Shown: piece by piece, positions 30,857-39,028 of the stretch | Numbering within the stretch: the first letter of the stretch is position 1 | Layout of the letters: each line of letters starts with the position of its first letter | Origin: Tepidibacter hydrothermalis | Lineage (GTDB): Bacteria > Bacillota > Clostridia > Peptostreptococcales > Peptostreptococcaceae | Reading direction: 5' to 3' | Assembly: GCF_029542625.1 (NCBI RefSeq) | Contig: NZ_CP120733.1 | Location: 2,356,001-2,420,000, forward strand | Length of the DNA stretch: 64,000 nucleotides | The notes under the pieces: model-generated | The model's input: only the letters and a program-made list of their open reading frames with translations | Told to the model about the DNA's origin: nothing | Database searches by the model: none | Position numbers and translations under genes: made by a program

Positions 30857-32380
30857 CTATCCCCAATAATTATAGTAAGCCTTCCTAAATGAAAGTGCCT
30901 CAGCTATATGACTAACTTTTATATCCTCTCCTTCAAGATCAGCTATAGTTCTTGAAGTTTTTAAAAGCTTATGATAACTTCTCGAACTGAATTTATACTT
31001 GGTAAATACAGTCTTTACAAAATCCTTACATTCTTCATCCAAATAGCAATAAATTTCTATTTTCTTAGTATTTATATCATTATTAGTGTATATACCTTCA
31101 TCCTCGTATCTTTCACTTTGAATTTTTCTAGCCTTTTCAACCCTCTTTTTTACATCGCTTGAAGTCTCTTCTTTATGATTACTTTGGAACTCTTCAAAAT
31201 TTATAGGATTTACCTCAACAAATAAATCAAATCTATCAAGAAGTGGCCCTGACGCTCTATTTAAGTATCTATTAACCTCATTACTAGTACACTTACATTC
31301 CCTAGTATCATCTGAAAAATAGCCACAGTGACACGGATTCATAGCAGAAATTACTAAAGAATTACAGGGATAGGTTTGATTTATTTTAACTCTAGATATA
31401 TTAATATATTTATCTTCTATAGGCTGTCTTAAAGTTTCCAAAGTTCTTCTGTCAAACTCAAGCATCTCATCTAAAAAAAGAACTCCTCTATGAGAAAGTA
31501 CCACCTCTCCAGGCTTTGCATCTCTTCCTCCTCCTATTAAGGCAGTCTTGGTAGCTGTATGATGTATTTGTCTAAAAGGTCTCCTGGTTATTATACCTAT
31601 ATCTTCATCTATAAGTCCAGCTGCACTGTATATCTTACTAACTTCTATCATCTCTTCTTCTGTCATATCTGGTAGTATAGTGTTTATCCTTTTTGCTATC
31701 ATTGTCTTTCCACTTCCTGGAGGCCCTATCATTAACATATTGTGGTTTCCAGCTGCTGCTATTTCCATGGCTCTTTTAACAAAATAGTTTCCTTTTATAT
31801 CTGAAAAATCCAATCTATACTCCTCCTTTTTAATCAGGTTTCCTTCCTTAACATATCTTTCAATCTCTGTATTTCCAACTAAAAAATCTATAACCTGTCT
31901 CAGATTTTCTACAGGATATAGCTCAACCCCATCTATATAAGATGCTTCCTTCAAATTCTGATATGGCAAAAACACTCTCTTAATATTATTAGATTTTGCA
32001 TTTATTATTATAGGAAGTACTCCTCTCACTTTTTTCAACTTTCCATCTAAAGCTAGTTCTCCTAAAAATAAAGTTTCACTCATATACTCTTCATTTGATT
32101 CATATAAGCTATTTAACATTCCAACAGCCATAGCAAGATCAAAATACGGTCCTTCCTTTCTTATATCAGCAGGTGATAGGTTTATAACTATCCTAGAATT
32201 CAAAAAATCATATCCTGAATTAATTATTGCAGACTTTACCCTCTCTTTAGCTTCTTTGATAGATGTATCAGGAAGTCCTATTATATTAAGTATTGGAAGT
32301 CCCTTCGTTATATCCACCTCAACATCTACAACAAAACCATCTATTCCTATCAAACAAGAACTCTTTATCTTACAAAACAC
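30857..32380 (-). CDS. comM: ComM/YifB family Mg-chelatase-like AAA+ ATPase
   Basis: ~507 residues. An N-terminal S5-fold/Lon-like part (LPILNIIGLPDTSIKEAKER) precedes the AAA+ core with Walker A GPPGSGKTM (~218) and LFLDEMLEF Walker B, and a zinc-finger-like Cys group (MNPCHCGYF...CKC). ComM is a hexameric helicase that extends branch migration during natural transformation in proteobacteria; in clostridia its role is less clear. The ORF is open to 32413, but a GTG at 32380 behind AAGGGTGG starts right before the family's usual FCKIKS and avoids overlap with yraN. Confidence 0.92.
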   Translation of the reverse strand: MFCKIKSSCLIGIDGFVVDVEVDITKGLPILNIIGLPDTSIKEAKERVKSAIINSGYDFLNSRIVINLSPADIRKEGPYFDLAMAVGMLNSLYESNEEYMSETLFLGELALDGKLKKVRGVLPIIINAKSNNIKRVFLPYQNLKEASYIDGVELYPVENLRQVIDFLVGNTEIERYVKEGNLIKKEEYRLDFSDIKGNYFVKRAMEIAAAGNHNMLMIGPPGSGKTMIAKRINTILPDMTEEEMIEVSKIYSAAGLIDEDIGIITRRPFRQIHHTATKTALIGGGRDAKPGEVVLSHRGVLFLDEMLEFDRRTLETLRQPIEDKYINISRVKINQTYPCNSLVISAMNPCHCGYFSDDTRECKCTSNEVNRYLNRASGPLLDRFDLFVEVNPINFEEFQSNHKEETSSDVKKRVEKARKIQSERYEDEGIYTNNDINTKKIEIYCYLDEECKDFVKTVFTKYKFSSRSYHKLLKTSRTIADLEGEDIKVSHIAEALSFRKAYYNYWG

Positions 32381-32393
32381 ATAAACACCACCC

Positions 32394-32747
32394 TTAGTTA
32401 ACACAAAACGCATTCTCTATATGATTGATATTGTTATTCCTTAAATACACTTCTATAACATCAAACCCTATATCCATATTATTTATATTCTTATACTTAA
32501 TGTATTGAGTTGCAGTAGATATTATCTTTCTCTGCTTTTTATAATTTACAGCCTCACATGGATATCCATAATTTATAGAATTTCTTGATTTGACTTCTAT
32601 AAATGATATTTTATTACCCTTAAGAGCTATCAAATCAATCTCACCAATTTTTGTTCTATAATTTTTCTCAAGTATATGAAAGTTATTTTTTATCAAATAA
32701 TTGCAGGCAATCTTTTCTCCTAAAATCCCTTTTTCCTTGTTATTCAT
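32394..32747 (-). CDS. yraN: YraN (UPF0102) family endonuclease-like protein
   Basis: 117 residues. The PD-(D/E)xK-like core is visible: LGEKIACNYLIKN, NYRTKIGEIDLIAL and KISFIEVKSRNS. Conserved but poorly understood, often next to comM and rnhB. ATG at 32747 follows GGAGG; an upstream TTG is in the RBS. Fourteen bp before comM. Confidence 0.9.
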   Translation of the reverse strand: MNNKEKGILGEKIACNYLIKNNFHILEKNYRTKIGEIDLIALKGNKISFIEVKSRNSINYGYPCEAVNYKKQRKIISTATQYIKYKNINNMDIGFDVIEVYLRNNNINHIENAFCVN

Positions 32748-32766
32748 AATTTCCTCCAAATATAAA

Positions 32767-32803
32767 AATACCCATAATCTTCTTATTTAGATTATGGGTA
32801 TTA
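32767..32803 (-). terminator. Terminator behind the FlhB-like gene
   Basis: AATACCCATAATC / GATTATGGGTATT with 10-base loop and T-run. It separates the rnhB group from yraN–comM. Confidence 0.8.
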
Positions 32804-32813
32804 AAAAATAAAT

Positions 32814-33086
32814 TTATACAGTTTTAGAATCTATATCAGATATGAATATCAAAATTTCTGCAACAGCCTCGTAAAGCTCTTGTGGTATTTCTTGTCCAAG
32901 TTCTAGATGTTCAAGTTGTTTTGCAAGTTTATCATCCTTATATATAGGTATATTATTTTCTTTAGCAGTTTCTAATATCTTATCTGCAATCTTACCTTTT
33001 CCTTTACCTATAAGTTTTGGAGCATCATCTTTATCTACATTATACTTTAATGCTGTAGCTATTTTTATTCCCTTATTTAAATTCAT
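32814..33086 (-). CDS. FlhB-like cytoplasmic-domain protein (YlqH type)
   Basis: 90 residues matching only the C-terminal cytoplasmic part of FlhB/EscU (KIATALKYNVDKDDAPKLIG, ENNIPIYKDDKLAKQLEHLE, IPQELYEAVAEILIFI). The NPTH cleavage motif and membrane part are absent. Found in the rnhB region of many Firmicutes without a clear role. Four bp after the preceding gene. Confidence 0.88.
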   Translation of the reverse strand: MNLNKGIKIATALKYNVDKDDAPKLIGKGKGKIADKILETAKENNIPIYKDDKLAKQLEHLELGQEIPQELYEAVAEILIFISDIDSKTV

Positions 33087-33090
33087 ATAA

Positions 33091-34554
33091 TCACACCCAC
33101 ATATTAAAATTAGAAAACTTATTGTTTATATACTCAATATTATTTAATATTGGCTCGTTCTCAGTTTTTATCTTGTAGTTTATATGTATATTATTTATTC
33201 CTATACTCTTTAATACACCTATTAGCTTTTTCTCATTTTTCACAAACATATTCTTTGTTTTTTCATCTTTTAATCCAAATACTATATTTAGATCCTCATT
33301 ATAGTAATTTAGCATAGTATCTATTCTGCTTAAATTATGAGTGTCTAATGATATAAGTATGCTTATAGATTTTTTATTATTTTTTTTGTCTTTTGTTTGT
33401 TCTGATAGAAGGATTTCAGCTAAATTTTTGTACTCTTTATATTCAAAAGGAATCTGAAAATACATATATTCATTTGATATATCATTTAAAAGCTCAAGCT
33501 TTTGATTTACCTCATGAAATTCCCCTTTAAGACTTTCCCCCAGCTTTATCTCATTTTGAATATTCAAAGTTTTAACTAGAGAATCCATATTCTGCTTTAT
33601 TTTCTCAACATCAACTTTTTTGTCTGTATTTAAATTTTGTACTATACTTTTTATTATCTTCTTTATATCTTCTTTAGGTGAATTTTCAGTTTTAATAACT
33701 TCTTTTTCCGTATCTAATTTAGTAACTTCATCTTTAGCTGTCTTTAGTTTTAGTATATCTTCTTTTACATTTTCCAGTTTGTTTTCTTGAGTATTTTCAA
33801 CTAAACTTTTATTTGAACTTATATCTTCATCCAATATATTATTTATTTCCTTTAATATATCATCTAATTTTTCTCCTTTTAAAAGAGAATCTAGTGTCTT
33901 CATATTATCTATATTTATTTCAAACTTATTCTTAAATAAAAAAAGTATATTTTTCTCTTTAGGGCCTATATTCTTTAAATCTTTTAAAAAATCAAGTATA
34001 TTCTTTCCCTCTTTATTTATATATATATCTTTTACTATTTCTTTCATTTCTTTAGTTTCTATATTTTCTATATTCTTATTTAATATTTCAACTTCTTCTT
34101 TTGTAAGTCTTGATAGTATATTAAATGATCCTATATTATCTTTTATAATTTTTAGATTCTTAACATTTACAGGAATATTTTGCTTTATCATCTCTTTTAT
34201 AAGTGATTTATTTTCTTCATTATTAGGTAGTTTAAGATCACTTACCAAATTATTGATCTTAGCATCTAGCTCTTTTTCAAGAGCTGTCCCCTCTATTTGC
34301 GGCTGAAGAACTATATTTTTATCACTATTTAAGACTTTAAAGTTAACCTGTTCTCCAAGCAAGTTTTCAAGAGGAATATTACTATTTGCCATAAACTCTT
34401 TACCATTTTGGAGAAGAATCTTTACTGCATTAGATTTAACATCTAATATTTTTCCTGTTACTGATTCATTATTTTTCACAGCATCATTTATCTGTTTATT
34501 TCCCTTAGCACCTATAGTTCTTAAATTAAAATCACTATATCCCGAAATTCTCAT
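33091..34554 (-). CDS. Large Lys/Asn/Glu-rich protein, FliK/YlqG-like
   Basis: 487 residues. N-terminal ~90 residues are a beta domain (VTGKILDVKSNAVKILLQNG), the middle is a long charged helical region, and the C-terminal ~120 residues (MYFQIPFEYKEYKNLAEILL... ISILISLDTHNLSRIDTMLN) look like the C-terminal domain of flagellar hook-length control FliK. Context next to the FlhB-like gene fits, as FliK and FlhB interact in flagella, but no other flagellar genes are here. Divergent; assignment moderate. Confidence 0.6.
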   Translation of the reverse strand: MRISGYSDFNLRTIGAKGNKQINDAVKNNESVTGKILDVKSNAVKILLQNGKEFMANSNIPLENLLGEQVNFKVLNSDKNIVLQPQIEGTALEKELDAKINNLVSDLKLPNNEENKSLIKEMIKQNIPVNVKNLKIIKDNIGSFNILSRLTKEEVEILNKNIENIETKEMKEIVKDIYINKEGKNILDFLKDLKNIGPKEKNILFLFKNKFEINIDNMKTLDSLLKGEKLDDILKEINNILDEDISSNKSLVENTQENKLENVKEDILKLKTAKDEVTKLDTEKEVIKTENSPKEDIKKIIKSIVQNLNTDKKVDVEKIKQNMDSLVKTLNIQNEIKLGESLKGEFHEVNQKLELLNDISNEYMYFQIPFEYKEYKNLAEILLSEQTKDKKNNKKSISILISLDTHNLSRIDTMLNYYNEDLNIVFGLKDEKTKNMFVKNEKKLIGVLKSIGINNIHINYKIKTENEPILNNIEYINNKFSNFNMWV

Positions 34555-34566
34555 ATTAGTCTCCGT

Positions 34567-35337
34567 TTATAAAATAGATTTGAGAAAGGATCTTCTATGA
34601 ATAGGCGTTATCCCATGAGCCTCTATAGCCTCATAATGTTGTTTTGTTCCATACCCTTTATGCTTTGAAAATCCATACTCACTATATTTATCGTCATATT
34701 CATACATAAGTTTATCCCTAGTTACTTTAGCTAAAATACTAGCTGCTGCTATTGATATAGATTTACTATCCCCTTTTATTATACCTTTTTGATGTATATC
34801 TATATTAGGTATAGTAACTGCATCTATTAATAAACAATCTGGTTTATTCTTTAAATTATTTATAGCTTTTTTCATAGCAAGGTATGTAGCATTTAATATA
34901 TTAATGTCATCTATCTTATCATTATCAACTATTCCTATACCATAATCCAGTGCTTCATTTTTTATTGTTTCAAACAATTCATTTCTTTTTTCTTCACTAA
35001 GTTTTTTAGAATCATTTATATACTTTATATCTACATCCTTATCAAATACAACAACAGCTGCAACAACAGGTCCAGCCAAAGGCCCCCTTCCAGCTTCGTC
35101 TATCCCACCTATATAAATATATCCATTTTCATAACAGTCTCTTTCAAATTCCTGTATTCTATGTATTCTCTCTTCTTCTTTTCTTAAAGCATCTAGTTTT
35201 TTAGACAATTTAACTGCTATCTTTTGAACAGATTTTCTCTCATCCTTACTCAGAATATCTACATACTTCATATAATCATTTTCATCTATATTATTTACAA
35301 ACTCATTTATATCCTTTACTTTCATATTCTCAAACAC
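34567..35337 (-). CDS. rnhB: Ribonuclease HII
   Basis: 256 residues with an N-terminal extension of ~70 residues. GGIDEAGRGPLAGPVVAAVV gives the first catalytic Asp/Glu pair; LIDAVTIP and SIAAASILAKVTRD give the other acidic residues. It nicks RNA embedded in DNA. Thirteen bp before the FliK-like gene in the usual rbgA–rnhB order, though repeats separate it from rbgA here. Confidence 0.95.
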   Translation of the reverse strand: MFENMKVKDINEFVNNIDENDYMKYVDILSKDERKSVQKIAVKLSKKLDALRKEEERIHRIQEFERDCYENGYIYIGGIDEAGRGPLAGPVVAAVVVFDKDVDIKYINDSKKLSEEKRNELFETIKNEALDYGIGIVDNDKIDDINILNATYLAMKKAINNLKNKPDCLLIDAVTIPNIDIHQKGIIKGDSKSISIAAASILAKVTRDKLMYEYDDKYSEYGFSKHKGYGTKQHYEAIEAHGITPIHRRSFLKSIL

Positions 35338-35369
35338 ATTTTTTCCCCCTTTTTATTCTTTATAAACCT

Positions 35370-35455
35370 AAACTTAATTCAGAAGCTGTTTTTATTCCAG
35401 CTGAATTTTTAGTTACGTGTGTCCTGCCGGTAAACTAATCCAGAAGCTGTTAAGT
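35370..35455 (-). repeat. R2 dispersed repeat, copy b
   Basis: The reverse complement matches 2876–2961 at about 76 of 86 bases. Ends AACTTAA...TTAAGTT. Located in the 477-bp gap between rnhB and rbgA. Confidence 0.7.
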
Positions 35456-35548
35456 TATTATCTCCATTCCTAAGAGTATAGAGTCTTATAGCTTTGGCAT
35501 AAAATCTAGCTTTATATCACTTATCAATCACTGAATTACTAATTTTAA

Positions 35549-35750
35549 AAATCATGCTTATTAAAATGTTAGTTACTTTTAGTTAAATATTTTACTATCA
35601 AACTTAGATTGTGACGTTTGAATATCCGTTAAAAAAGTTCGTTGTCTGACCAACAGGAGTTTAGAACTTTTAGGATATTTAAATAAGTCACAGTCTTTAG
35701 TTTGATTAAAATTTTGACTTAAGTAGCGTTATTTTAGTAAGTATGATTTT
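35549..35750 (+). repeat. R3 giant palindromic repeat, copy a
   Basis: About 200 bp. Ends AAAATCATGCTTATTAAAAT and (reverse complement of the right end) AAAATCATACTTACTAAAAT. Further in, CAAACTTAGA-TTGTGAC pairs with GTCACAGTCTTTAGTTTG and GAATATCCGTTAAAAAAGTTC with GAACTTTTAGGATATTT, around a centre GTTGTCTGACCAACAGG. Two more copies lie at 53217 and 54875. Non-coding. Confidence 0.8.
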
Positions 35751-35785
35751 TTGCTTAAGCACATAATTTTAATCATTGTATAAAA

Positions 35786-35811
35786 ATAGAGAAAGAATTA
35801 ATTCTTTCTCT
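35786..35811 (-). terminator. Terminator of rbgA
   Basis: TAGAGAAAGAATTAATTCTTTCTCTA perfect palindrome followed by TTTTTA on the minus strand. Confidence 0.8.
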
Positions 35812-35814
35812 AGC

Positions 35815-36693
35815 TTATTTTTCAAAGTCCGAAGGCACTTCTAAAGTCATTTTTCCTGTTTTACCATCTCTAAATTCATTTAGAACTATCTTTGCAACTC
35901 TTGTATAATCTATTTCTTTACGTGCCATTAAGCATCCTCTTTTAACTCCTATCATCTCCATAGTTTCAAGAGGTGTTTGACCTAATTCTTCTAGCTTATA
36001 TCTTTCTTTTAAGTTATCAGGATATATATCTTCAAGCTTTTCTATAAATCTTAAAGCAAGTGTCTCTATATCTAGTATTTCATCCTTTATAGCTCTTGTA
36101 AATGCTAGATTCATAGCTACATTTTCATCTTCAAATCTTGGCCAAAGTATTCCAGGTGTATCTAGAAGTTCTAAATCTCCTTTTAATTTAACCCATTGAT
36201 TTCCCTTTGTAACTCCAGGTCTATCTCCAGTTTGAGTACTTTTTCTTTTAGCAAGCTTGTTTATAAGTGTTGATTTACCTACATTTGGAACTCCAACTAT
36301 CATAAGTCTAATAGCTCTTTCTTTTCTTCCTTTTTTAACTAATGCTTCCATCTTTTCTCTCATTGCTTCTCTACATTCTTGTATTATCTTATCTACACCT
36401 TTTCCAGATATTGTATTTACAGGTATGGCTTTAATACCTCTTGATTCATAATAGTCTTGCCATATTTTTATCTTGCTTGGATCTGCCATATCAGACTTGT
36501 TTAAAACTACAACCTTTGGCTTGTCCTTTATTATTCTATCTACATCTGGATTCTTACTACTAAAAGGAATTCTACTATCTAATAGTTCTACTACTACATC
36601 TATTAGTTTAAGATTTTTTTGTAGTGCTTCTTTAGTTTTTTTCATATGTCCAGGATACCAGTTTATATTCATTCTATCATCCATTTGTTGCAT
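35815..36693 (-). CDS. rbgA: Ribosome biogenesis GTPase RbgA (YlqF)
   Basis: 292 residues. Circularly permuted GTPase: G4 VVLNKSDMAD comes before G1 GVPNVGKSTLINKL and G3 LLDTPGILWP. N-terminal INWYPGHMKK is diagnostic. It works in late assembly of the 50S subunit. The family start may be the ATG seven codons in (MNINWYPGHM). Own terminator. Confidence 0.96.
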   Translation of the reverse strand: MQQMDDRMNINWYPGHMKKTKEALQKNLKLIDVVVELLDSRIPFSSKNPDVDRIIKDKPKVVVLNKSDMADPSKIKIWQDYYESRGIKAIPVNTISGKGVDKIIQECREAMREKMEALVKKGRKERAIRLMIVGVPNVGKSTLINKLAKRKSTQTGDRPGVTKGNQWVKLKGDLELLDTPGILWPRFEDENVAMNLAFTRAIKDEILDIETLALRFIEKLEDIYPDNLKERYKLEELGQTPLETMEMIGVKRGCLMARKEIDYTRVAKIVLNEFRDGKTGKMTLEVPSDFEK

Positions 36694-36734
36694 ATTATCA
36701 CATCCATTTTATATTATAATCTCTATATATATTA

Positions 36735-36759
36735 AAAGGGACTGAAAAACAGTCCCATT
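36735..36759 (-). terminator. Terminator of rplS
   Basis: GGGACTGaaaaaCAGTCCC hairpin followed by TTTTAAT on the minus strand. Confidence 0.85.
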
Positions 36760-36762
36760 AAA

Positions 36763-37104
36763 TTACTTAGCTTCTTTAATTTTAGCTTTCTTTCCAACTC
36801 TTTCACGGATGTAGTAGATCTTAGATCTTCTAACTCTTCCTTTTCTAACAACTTCGATTTTTTCGATTTTTGGAGAGTGAACAGGTAATACTTTTTCAAC
36901 ACCTACACCAAAAGATATTTTTCTTACAGTGAAAGTTTCTCTATTTCCTCCACCTTGTCTTTTGATAACTACTCCTTCAAACATTTGAACTCTTTCTCTT
37001 TTACCCTCTTTGATCTTGATATGTACCTTTACAGTATCACCAGTTCCAAATGCAGGTATTTCTTTCTTAAGTTGTTCTTGCTCAATAGCTCTTATTATAT
37101 CCAT
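36763..37104 (-). CDS. rplS: 50S ribosomal protein L19
   Basis: 113 residues, full length: [39 protein letters not shown], and the [20 protein letters not shown] end. Sits at the 30S–50S interface. RBS AGGAGG, and an L19-type leader hairpin upstream. Confidence 0.98.
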   Translation of the reverse strand: MDIIRAIEQEQLKKEIPAFGTGDTVKVHIKIKEGKRERVQMFEGVVIKRQGGGNRETFTVRKISFGVGVEKVLPVHSPKIEKIEVVRKGRVRRSKIYYIRERVGKKAKIKEAK

Positions 37105-37124
37105 CTTTCTTCCTCCTAATCATA

Positions 37125-37161
37125 GACGTTCTTAATAATTTACTCATAACAGAGGAACGCC
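37125..37161 (-). ncRNA. L19 leader-type hairpin
   Basis: On the minus strand, just upstream of rplS, GGCGTTC ... GAACGTC pair around a 23-base loop with CTCTGTTATGAGTAAATTA. Firmicutes carry a short L19 leader thought to bind the protein for feedback control; position and shape fit. Confidence 0.6.
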
Positions 37162-37216
37162 CGTTGTTTTCAACCATTAAATTTTATCATTTTTTTTTAT
37201 TATTTACAATAGTTTT

Positions 37217-37942
37217 TTATCTTTTTTGTATATATTTCTTATCTTTATCTGTTAATGCAGCTTTTTTCATCAAATCAGGTCTTTTTTGTATAGTTATATC
37301 TATAGATTGCTCTCTTCTCCACTGATCTATATTTTTATGATTTCCAGATAATAATACTTTAGGAACTCTCTCACCCATAAATTCTCTCGGTCTTGTATAG
37401 TGAGGGTATTCAAGTAAATTGTCTTTAAATGATTCTTCTTCAAAAGATTCATCCTGACCTAAAACACCAGATATTAGTCTTGATATAGAGTCTATTAGTA
37501 TAAGTGCAGGAAGCTCTCCTCCTGTTAAAACATAGTCTCCTATAGATATCTCATGAGTTACTATAAGATCTATTATTCTTTGATCTATTCCTTCATAATG
37601 TCCACATAAAAGAATTATATCATTGTCAACAGAAAACTTCTCAGCCATTGATTGTTTATATACCTTTCCTTTAGGAGTTAAGTATATAACCTTTGGACTT
37701 TCTATATTAAATTTTTCTATTATATGCATATAAGTATCGTATATAGGCTGAGGAGTCATGACCATACCTGCTCCCCCACCAAATGGATAATCATCTACTT
37801 TTTTATGCTTATTGTTCGAAAAATCTCTTATGTTATAAAGATGTATGTCTATTAACCCTTTGTCACTAGCTCTTTTCATTATACTCTCATTTATATATGA
37901 CTCAAATATTTGAGGGAATAATGTCATTACATGAATTCTCAT
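37217..37942 (-). CDS. trmD: tRNA (guanine-N1)-methyltransferase TrmD
   Basis: 241 residues. Knotted SAM-binding core: PFGGGAGMVMTPQPIY, LCGHYEGIDQRI and SIGDYVLTGGELPAL. Methylates G37 next to the anticodon and prevents frameshifting. Start overlaps the rimM stop (TAATG). Confidence 0.97.
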   Translation of the reverse strand: MRIHVMTLFPQIFESYINESIMKRASDKGLIDIHLYNIRDFSNNKHKKVDDYPFGGGAGMVMTPQPIYDTYMHIIEKFNIESPKVIYLTPKGKVYKQSMAEKFSVDNDIILLCGHYEGIDQRIIDLIVTHEISIGDYVLTGGELPALILIDSISRLISGVLGQDESFEEESFKDNLLEYPHYTRPREFMGERVPKVLLSGNHKNIDQWRREQSIDITIQKRPDLMKKAALTDKDKKYIQKR

Positions 37943-38445
37943 TACATCATTCCTTCGATTGGATCTATTATCATTTTTTTATCTTCAATGCTAAGTTCAG
38001 GAACGAATTTCTTAAGAGCTGGAATTAATATTTCTTTGTTCTCATCGTTCTTTATTAAGTAAACATCATTAGCTCCAGTTTGTAATACTTCATCCAAAAC
38101 TCCAACATACTCTCCATCTACTGTATACGCTTTTATTCCTATTAAATCAGATATAAAATATTCATCCTCTTCAAGTTCTCTAGCATTCTCTCTTGGTATT
38201 TTAAGATATTTTTTTATAAGCTTTTCAGCATCATTTATACTATCTATTCCTTTTATCTTTAAAATCACTACATTTCCTTTATATCTTACCTTTTCTATTT
38301 CATACTTAGTTTTAGTATCATCTGAAATATATACCCACTTTATTTCTTCAAATCTCTCTTTGTAATCAGTTAATGGGTATATTCTCATTTCACCTTTTAG
38401 ACCTTGAACTTTTACTATTTGCCCTATGTTAAAGTATTCTAGCAT
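37942..38445 (-). CDS. rimM: 16S rRNA processing protein RimM
   Basis: ~167 residues. Start at YFNIGQIVKVQGLKGEMRIY, then a PRC-barrel C-terminus (EYFISDLIGIKAYTVDGEYV ... ILIPALKKFVPELSIEDKKM). Binds S19 during 30S maturation. The ATG at 38445 behind AGGTAGGTG fits the family start; the frame is open further upstream through a hairpin. Confidence 0.95.
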   Translation of the reverse strand: MLEYFNIGQIVKVQGLKGEMRIYPLTDYKERFEEIKWVYISDDTKTKYEIEKVRYKGNVVILKIKGIDSINDAEKLIKKYLKIPRENARELEEDEYFISDLIGIKAYTVDGEYVGVLDEVLQTGANDVYLIKNDENKEILIPALKKFVPELSIEDKKMIIDPIEGMM

Positions 38446-38474
38446 TATTTCACCTACCTTTTTATAGTATGCAC

Positions 38475-38506
38475 AAAAAGGACTAGGGTTAACCCTAATC
38501 CTTTTA
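38475..38506 (-). terminator. Hairpin between khpA and rimM (partial terminator or attenuator)
   Basis: AAAGGATTAGGGTTAACCCT-AGTCCTTT palindrome followed by TTTGTG on the minus strand, starting at the khpA stop codon. It would lower expression of rimM–trmD relative to rpsP–khpA. Confidence 0.6.
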
Positions 38507-38734
38507 TTGAACAATTTCAACACTAACTTGTTTATTCTGCTTAATAGCTGCAGATTTAACTAAGGTTCTAATAGCTTTAGCTATTCTACCTTGTTTTCCT
38601 ATAACCTTACCCATGTCTTCTTGGGCAACTCTAAGTTCTATGATTATAGAGTGTGTTCCTTCTGTCTCTTTAACAACAACTTCATCAGGGTTATCAACTA
38701 GAGATTTAGCTATTTTTTCTACCAATTCTCTCAT
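38504..38734 (-). CDS. khpA: KhpA, KH-domain RNA-binding protein
   Basis: 76 residues, one KH domain with the GKQGRIAKAIRTLV loop (GxxG = GKQG). KhpA/KhpB bind RNA and affect cell-length and division in Firmicutes. Between rpsP and rimM as in most Firmicutes. Confidence 0.95.
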   Translation of the reverse strand: MRELVEKIAKSLVDNPDEVVVKETEGTHSIIIELRVAQEDMGKVIGKQGRIAKAIRTLVKSAAIKQNKQVSVEIVQ

Positions 38735-38761
38735 GATACCACCTCCTATTTAGAAGGATAT

Positions 38762-39007
38762 CTATTCCATAATTCCGTTTTTCTTAAATAAAGACTTAAC
38801 AGTATCAGTTGGTTGAGCACCATCGTTTAACCATTTAGAAGCTCTCTCATCATTTATTTTGATTTGCTTTGGTTGAGAAACTGGATTGTAGTATCCGATT
38901 TCTTCGATGAACTTACCATCTCTCGGAGAACGAGAATCAGCAACAACTATTCTATAAAAAGGTTTCTTGTTAGCACCCATTCTTTTTAATCTTATCTTAA
39001 CTGCCAT
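38762..39007 (-). CDS. rpsP: 30S ribosomal protein S16
   Basis: 81 residues: [20 protein letters not shown] at the start, [12 protein letters not shown] in the middle. ATG at 39007 behind GGGAGGTG; an earlier ATG at 39016 lies inside the RBS. Confidence 0.98.
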   Translation of the reverse strand: MAVKIRLKRMGANKKPFYRIVVADSRSPRDGKFIEEIGYYNPVSQPKQIKINDERASKWLNDGAQPTDTVKSLFKKNGIME

Positions 39008-39028
39008 GTGTTTCACCTCCCTTAAAAT

